Part shown: in pieces, positions 57,973 to 63,612 of the stretch | How positions within the stretch are numbered: position 1 is the stretch's first letter | How the letters are laid out: every line of letters starts with the position of its first letter | NCBI GenBank assembly: GCA_018398765.1 | Contig: JAHBMJ010005716.1 | Location: forward strand, 2,501 to 66,112 | DNA from: Chromera velia | Lineage: Eukaryota > Sar > Chromeraceae | DNA: 63,612 nucleotides | Reading direction: 5' to 3' | Notes under the pieces: generated by a model | What the model saw: the letters and a program-made list of their open reading frames with translations, nothing else | Databases searched by the model: none | What the model was told of the DNA's origin: nothing | Made by a program: the position numbers and the translations under genes

Positions 57973-59196
57973 ATCTGTCAATCACTCAAAATAGACTGGT
58001 TTTCAAATAAAACACTGATTGAGTTACATTATTAACTCAGATATTTCTTCATAGAAGACCATACTAGTAGAAGACCCTAGAGAAGATCTTAACAAACTAT
58101 AACCTGTATTAACCTGCATATTCACTCTATAGCTAGACGTATGGTATAAAATAGTTAAAAATAATATAAAATTCGTATAGATTTTATGATAGATTTACTT
58201 ATACATGCCTTTACATACCTAGTTTAGTAAATTGTATATCCAGAGTCACGTTCTGATGAGCTTTAAGGTACTTTAGGGTGAACTACCATGCACTGCATAC
58301 ACTTCATAGCACTTTGCTACATGTTCAGTACAGCAGAGTCGAATAGATCTGGTTAATTATATGGTTAGACATTTTTGTTTCTGATTTAATTCAAATTTAA
58401 ACTTAAAAGACAGACGAGAGCAATAAAAATAAATCATTGAATAAGTCCATATAGTTGCAATGCCATATATCTTTGAAGTAAAACGGCATTTTTAGCGCGG
58501 TCGTTTTAAATATTTGCTGGAGTGTTAGGGGGGTTGTCTGGGTATATGAAATTAAAATTTTTAATTTTTATAGTGTTAAATTTTTAGACATAATAAGCCA
58601 TCAGTAAACCACTGGTTACCCTACCTGGTTACCACTGGTGTCTCAACATCAGAAATTCAGAATTACAGAAAGGGCTGTCGGGCTGATTCAACATGCCGCG
58701 GCAGTGCGTGGCTATAATAAAAAGCAAATAATACATCGTGCACCCCGATGAATGCACGTCGATCCCCCCTAGCTGCACTAGCGACGGAGAGGGCGCAGTG
58801 GATGGAGCGCTGCACTCTGACTCTCCTGCTCCCTCTCCCTTCACTCGACTGCATGTCGTTTCATCCCTCTTTCAGTCCCCCCTTTCTACCTCCCTCCACC
58901 GATGCATTCCGAAGGGATCGATGTCAGCGATAGTGTAATACGGATTTTCAAGATTAGGCATTGGGAGCTCCAGCCTGGACCACTCTGGAGGGAGGGAATG
59001 CAGGAGACCAGAAGTCAGGATTCCTGCTCTTGCAGCCTTCATCTGTGGGGGGGAGGGAGACGGACAGAGAGGCAGGAGACAACCAAATAAATAGACAGAT
59101 GGAAGACAGATAGAGGCACATACAGACAGAGAGAAGATGGATCAAAGACTACGTTTTCATATGCAGAGAATGACAGACACAAACAGGCAGACCTTT
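57973..59196. other. AT-rich spacer, no gene seen
   Basis: AT-rich to 58620, then mixed. A tRNA-like A-box sequence (GGCGCAGTGGATGGAGCGC, 58789-58807) lies here without a matching T arm. The 3' UTR of the CAP gene should occupy the right end. Confidence 0.5.
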
Positions 59197-59979
59197 TCAG
59201 CGCAGGCCCCATGCCGCGCTGTCCTGTTGTTTTTCCCCGAAGAGTTGTGTGAAGTAGTACCAGTCTCTCTTGTCATGATTTTTTGCCTTTCCGGGACCAG
59301 AGCAACCAGCACCCAGGTACCTCATGTCAGGAAGTAGAAGGTTTTTCCTGTGACCAGGGGACTTGGTCCATCCGTCCACTGCCTCCCTTATAAGCTCCTG
59401 CCCGTTCTTCAGGACTCTGCGCATGTTGTGATCCACCAATTTGTACTGCCAGAGAGTGTGCATGTTTTCGGCTGACAGACCACTGACCACCCCTGCTCGA
59501 CAGTGGTCTCCTTTACACACGTGGTTACAATACTTCTCCCCTGCGCACATGAAGCCTTCATGACTTAAGTCGTAGTTGAATTTTCCAGCTGCCAGCGCCT
59601 GTGCGTATCCGATGACAAGACCCTCAAGCACAACATCCTTCGAGATGGGGGACCGGTCGTTTTGCCTTCAGAAGTCGTTCGTGTATTGGTAGACATACGG
59701 AATGGCGGTGATGCAGATCTGATTCCTAAGTTCATCATAATTTCCAAAATATATTCTCCCTTCTCTCTCCATCTCCGTTTCCTTCTCTGTGTCCAATTGG
59801 TTTTCCGTCTCCCGCTCTTTCTCCGCAAGGTCCAAAAACGAAGGGACGACACTGACTGACACAGGAGCAAAAAGATTGTCCGACTGCTGGTGAAGCCGAA
59901 GGGCTCGAGAGTGCTCTCCGAGAAGACTGCAGGCAAGCGCAGCGAGGGCTGCGTACAGTAGCCCTGACATTCTTGGCAT
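59197..59979 (-). CDS. Secreted CAP/SCP-domain protein, interrupted by one in-frame TGA
   Basis: From ATG at 59979 the frame encodes a signal peptide (MPRMSGLLYAALAALACSLL), a charged linker (ETENQLDTEKETEMEREG) and the start of a CAP domain, then a TGA at 59670-59668; the same frame continues to a stop at 59197 (260 codons plus the TGA). CAP features: TNDF before and RQNDRSPISKD after the TGA, YAQALAAGKFNY, the SAENM position (GLSAENMHTLW), GWTKSPGHRKNLLLPD (CAP His motif), YLGAGCSG, and a final YYFTQLFG strand. Deleting the TGA alone restores the N-x-x-R spacing of the first CAP helix. CAP proteins are secreted and often bind sterols or act in defence or virulence; the role here is unknown. 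Pseudogene, sequencing error, or readthrough are all possible. Confidence 0.75.
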
Positions 59980-61704
59980 TTAGACAGAGAGAGAGCTTGG
60001 CAAGAAAAGACTTTGATACAGGCTGTTTTAATTGGGTTTCTGGCGTTTTCTTTTCTTTTCTTTTCCCGCTGTCGAATTCTCGCTCACTCTTAGTCCCGAG
60101 AAGACAATTTTGGACAAATTGGCACTGCCAGGTTGAGCTCAAAGCAAAGCGATCGAGGCTTTCATGCGCATGCATGCATTATTCATATTAATTAATTAGA
60201 AAATCAAGAATCAATTCATGCAAGCGTGCAGAGAATTAACATGCAAGTTAATTTGTTCGATTGAAGATGCATGTTTTTCCAAAAAATTAAAAACGAGTTT
60301 GTTCGCGCGCATTCGCGCGCGAAGGTAAGTGTGGGAATTAAGCTTGTGCGTCTTCGGAGGGCAGCTTGGGTAACAGTCCCGGTAACTAGCTTACGGAGTA
60401 CATATATAAGTCCGAAGCCCTGACAAGTATCGGAAATTCGCATATGCATTCTGCGTGCATATGATTTTAATTCAAATAACGCTGCCTGACTGAAAACCTA
60501 ATAAAGCACTCACATAAGGGTGGGTATAGGTTACTGTAGGTGGGCGTAGGTAGGTGTGCCTCTGTCATAATATTAAATACACGAACGTGGATGCGCATCG
60601 CGCGCCAATTAAAAAAAATCGGACAACGTGCTTAAATGTAGTACGCGGGTAAAATGAGTAGAGGCGTACATAGGCGTACGCAAACTTTGTGTTTTATCAA
60701 TTTTAGCGATTCGGCTTAATTTCCAAAAACGTATAAAAACGTAATGCGCTGAAGCTTTTTTTTTGTTTAGTCAGATTGGACTATAGAAGAATAAGATTTT
60801 TAGTTACAGCGATCACCAAGTTAAAATTTTTGAGTCTTGATGTATGCAATCTACTCTATGTATGTATTAACACAAGAGTGGACGTACACTGTCTGCCAAC
60901 ATTGTTATGCCAGTCATGGTAAGTATTTCCGTTGAAAGAAGAACACATACAGACAAAAGTTTTTATGCTTTATTATTTTAACATTTTTCGAGCAGCTTTG
61001 ACACATCGCGAGCGGTACATGCCGGAATGTTTTTTCATGCTCATTTTTTTACAATATTATACAACATTGCATTTTTCAAAAAGACAAGAAACTAATCAAA
61101 CGTTCACCTAATAATTGCCGTTCAGTAAGTAGCAGTAAACAACTTATGTTATACGAGAGGTTTGAAAAAAAATTATGCCCAAAAAGCTTAATTAAGAGTA
61201 TTTCAGAAGGCATATATAAATCAAACTTTGAAATGATTACCCAGTGTTGAGAGTATAGCTCTTCAAACGATATCAGAAGATATATGGTTTTGATTCACAT
61301 AATTAAAAAAATTAATGTGATTTTTTTTTTAAGGAATCGGAATGATTTTTTTTTTTTAACGGGAAAATGTGCACAATCACAAAAAATACGAAGCAGGACA
61401 AAAGCATGTCGAAGCAGGTCGAGGAATGAACGGGATCATGGACAGCAGCTGAGCCCCCCTAGAAAGAATTATCACTGCTTTAGCTGGTGCAAGCTACTAG
61501 TAGCATCTCTTGGCCTAGCTCTACGTAGCTCTAGCCTCTAGTCACTGCTGCAAGTACCGCGGCCTCAATACCCGTCTGTCAATGTTGATGGTTCGATCCC
61601 TAGTTCTATTCCTGCAAAAACGTACAGAAACTACAAGACCTTCGTGTCTCTGCACTGGCCTCTCGATCTGTATTGAACAGTGTATTCTCTGACTCCTAAC
61701 TCGA
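59980..61704. other. AT-rich spacer between CAP and SDR genes
   Basis: 5' side of the CAP gene, then AT-rich DNA with T/A homopolymers (61321-61357). An isolated GGTTCGATCCC at 61591 resembles a tRNA T arm, but no tRNA can be folded around it. No gene seen. Confidence 0.5.
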
Positions 61705-63261
61705 TCACTCCTCAGGATACCTCATCCGTGTGCTTACCCCCCCGTCCACCACCAGATCCTGCCCCGTGATGAACCCAGACCTCCGGCCGTCAGCAAGAAA
61801 CAAAACCGCCTCAGCGACGTCATCGGGCAATCCCACTCGCCCAACGGAATGCCAAGCGTGGTCTTCCTGCATCCGCACAATATCAATAACATGGTGACCA
61901 CGCATACGTCCGGACATGCATCTATGTACAAACAGGCGCAGTCTCTCAGAGACACACCAGAAAACGTAGGAAGAGCCGCACAACAAGCTAAACCGTCCCT
62001 TCGCAAACCACTTTTTCAGCAGCACTTATCAAGAAGTCGAGGTATCCGAATTCTCCCTTCTCGATCCGCCCAGGAAGCATGGTCCCATGTCGACCCTCGA
62101 CTGATTCTATCGTTCATCAATTGCCAACTCATTTTCTTCCATGCACCCCTTTTTTCCCCTTTCCCTCAATTGTCACCGATCGAAGGAAACACGCCCACCT
62201 TCCGAAGGGCAGTCGGGCCTGCTGTTGAAGTGTCAATCCAGCCAGGGAGAATCGCGTTCACCTGGAAGATAAATAATCAAAAGGAAGCCGATTGGAGAGT
62301 CAAACGTTGGTTGTGTAACACCACGAACATGACAACGTTTGCCCTTACGATTGTTGGTTTGTCTCATCAGAATGCATTCAGACAATTAACTGTTCCTGGG
62401 GGCATCCATCATGATCATCTCAGAAAGCATGCAAAGAAGAGAGAAAAATTAAATCGGACTTTCGCCCTGATCCAATCAGGCAAATCAGAGAGGGCTATAC
62501 AAAGAGGAGAAGGAGGAACGGTTGCTACTATGTATCTTACTTCCGTGCTCCCTCCAATTTAGAACTGCTCTTCGAGTCGCTTTCTCATAAAGATTGTGCT
62601 CACGTACCCGGATTTTCCGGGGTCCGAGTGATGCCGCCTGTGCGTGTGCCAACGCGCAGAGCCCCCCTTTGCTGGCTGCGTACGCCTCCGAGTCGGGCTC
62701 CGACTGTCTGGCCCTAGTGGAGGCGACGTGGACGATGGCGGCGTCTCCGTCGGGCATGTGGGGCAGGACCAGACGGCTGAGGTTGAAGGGAGCCACCAGG
62801 TTGATCGAGAGGACCCTCTGGAATTCCGTCAAGATGGAAGTGTTCGCAGGATCCTCAACCTGCATGTAGGAAGGGCGGGTGGAAACGGATGAACTTGTCT
62901 GCATGGTCACGTGTAACATATATATATACTACGGATGAATGCTGACTGCATGAGCAAAATGCGCATTGCCAACCTGGAGGTAGGGGTTGGAGACGGCTGC
63001 GTTGTTGACAAGAAGGTGAACGGGTCCGAAAGCTTCAACTGCTTTCTGGACGAAAGAGGAGACGGCAGAGGAGTCAGTGAGGTCAACGGGGTAGAAGGAG
63101 ACGACCGAAGTTCCAAGAGACGTCAGAGACTGCTGGAAGGCAGGTTCACAGGAGACGTCACAACAGGAGATGTGCCACCCGTGCGCTGCCAGCTTCTTCA
63201 CGACTGAAGATCCAATGCCTGCGGCTCTCCCACAGCCTGTAACAATGGCGTGTCTGACCAT
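61705..63261 (-). CDS. Classical short-chain dehydrogenase/reductase
   Basis: NAD(P)-dependent oxidoreductase. Four exons, 63261-62974, 62859-62604, 62100-62012 and 61866-61705, join in frame to 264 residues, the usual length for a classical SDR. Cofactor motif VTGCGRAAGIGSSV (T-G-x3-G-x-G type), DVS and DLTDSS after the second strand, LLVNNAAVS (NNAG-type), SINLVAPFN, catalytic Ser in VHVASTRARQ, and Y-x3-K in EAYAASKGG. After the fourth exon starts, HSVGRVGLPDDVAEAVLFLA and FITGQDLVVDGGV form the standard SDR C-terminus. Exon 3 (MLPGRIEKGEFGYLDFL) supplies the PG segment after beta-6. Its acceptor is the least certain junction. No neighbour suggests a substrate. Confidence 0.88.
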
Positions 63262-63612
63262 TTCCTTTTCCTTTTGCTGTCGACTCCAGTTGTCCTACGT
63301 ATTAAAATCAAAACTTTCGGCGGTCGGCAGACGTCAAGAGTGCATGTGCCGTTACACACTGTCGTATTCCTGCTAGCTCAATCGAGAGTCGGTAGCGAGG
63401 AAACTTCGTACATCTTTGGCCCTAGTCTAGCTGTACTACTTGTAGACGGGAGACAGTGTAACAGTGTCAGACATCGTCAGCGACGTCAGACTGAGACGAA
63501 AATTGAAACATCTGCGCATGCATCTGACGCAAGCAAGCTTGCGAACGGCCCCGGAAAGCAAGAAAAATGACAACTGCACGATTGACGCACGCCGGCCAGT
63601 CGACCATGCACC
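63262..63612. other. 5' flank of the SDR gene
   Basis: Presumed promoter region. Nothing else recognised; no TATA-type element stands out. Confidence 0.4.

Noticed and set aside
61560-61620. tRNA gene suggested by GGTTCGATCCC
   Set aside because: Stem around it does not pair and no A-box, anticodon arm or acceptor stem can be placed upstream.
61849-62562. 237-codon plus-strand frame
   Set aside because: Antisense to SDR exon 3 and introns; no domain, whereas the minus strand gives a full SDR.

Overview
This is eukaryotic nuclear DNA. Genes are split by GT-AG introns. Coding exons are GC-rich, and introns and spacers are packed with microsatellites and mobile-element debris. The gene set fits a protist, most likely a photosynthetic alveolate of the Chromera type: an apicomplexan-style triple-CCCH protein, a Rad5-like helicase with long insertions, a Frizzled-CRD/EGF/TM2 membrane protein, and a tyrosine-recombinase retrotransposon. 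The species assignment is inference only. Three runs of N mark assembly gaps (7859-8075, 23461-23474, 41082-41084).

Layout. 1-12107 (+): a large SNF2/Rad5-type helicase with an embedded RING finger; 16 exons can be joined in frame and the 5' end lies off the window. 12108-20611: gene-poor DNA with inverted repeats, a MITE-like element, a leucine-rich-repeat fragment, a decayed secreted cysteine-rich gene (-) and the 3' end of a LINE (+). 20612-28918: a head-to-head pair, the Fz-CRD/EGF/TM2 membrane protein (-) and the three-CCCH/RS-domain protein (+), with a small inverted-repeat element between them. 28919-34899: simple-sequence DNA. 34900-37991: a non-autonomous LTR retrotransposon with two LTRs, a candidate primer-binding site and a 5-bp target duplication. 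39297-40259 (-): NUDT15-like Nudix hydrolase. 42332-43658 (+): short arrestin-like protein with an N-myristoylation signal. 46140-49098 (-): TPR protein with a large unrecognised C-terminal part. 49557-57768 (-): a Ngaro/PAT-like YR retrotransposon with split direct repeats, inserted into a dispersed repeat whose uninterrupted relative lies at 41603-42136. 59197-59979 (-): secreted CAP-domain gene with an in-frame TGA. 61705-63261 (-): four-exon short-chain dehydrogenase.

The host genes look like independent single genes, not an operon or a pathway cluster. What ties the window together is repeated colonisation by at least four classes of mobile element (LINE, LTR, YR retrotransposon, MITE-like), strand-biased microsatellites in introns, and a relaxed 5' splice-site consensus (any base at +3, often C; G at +5).
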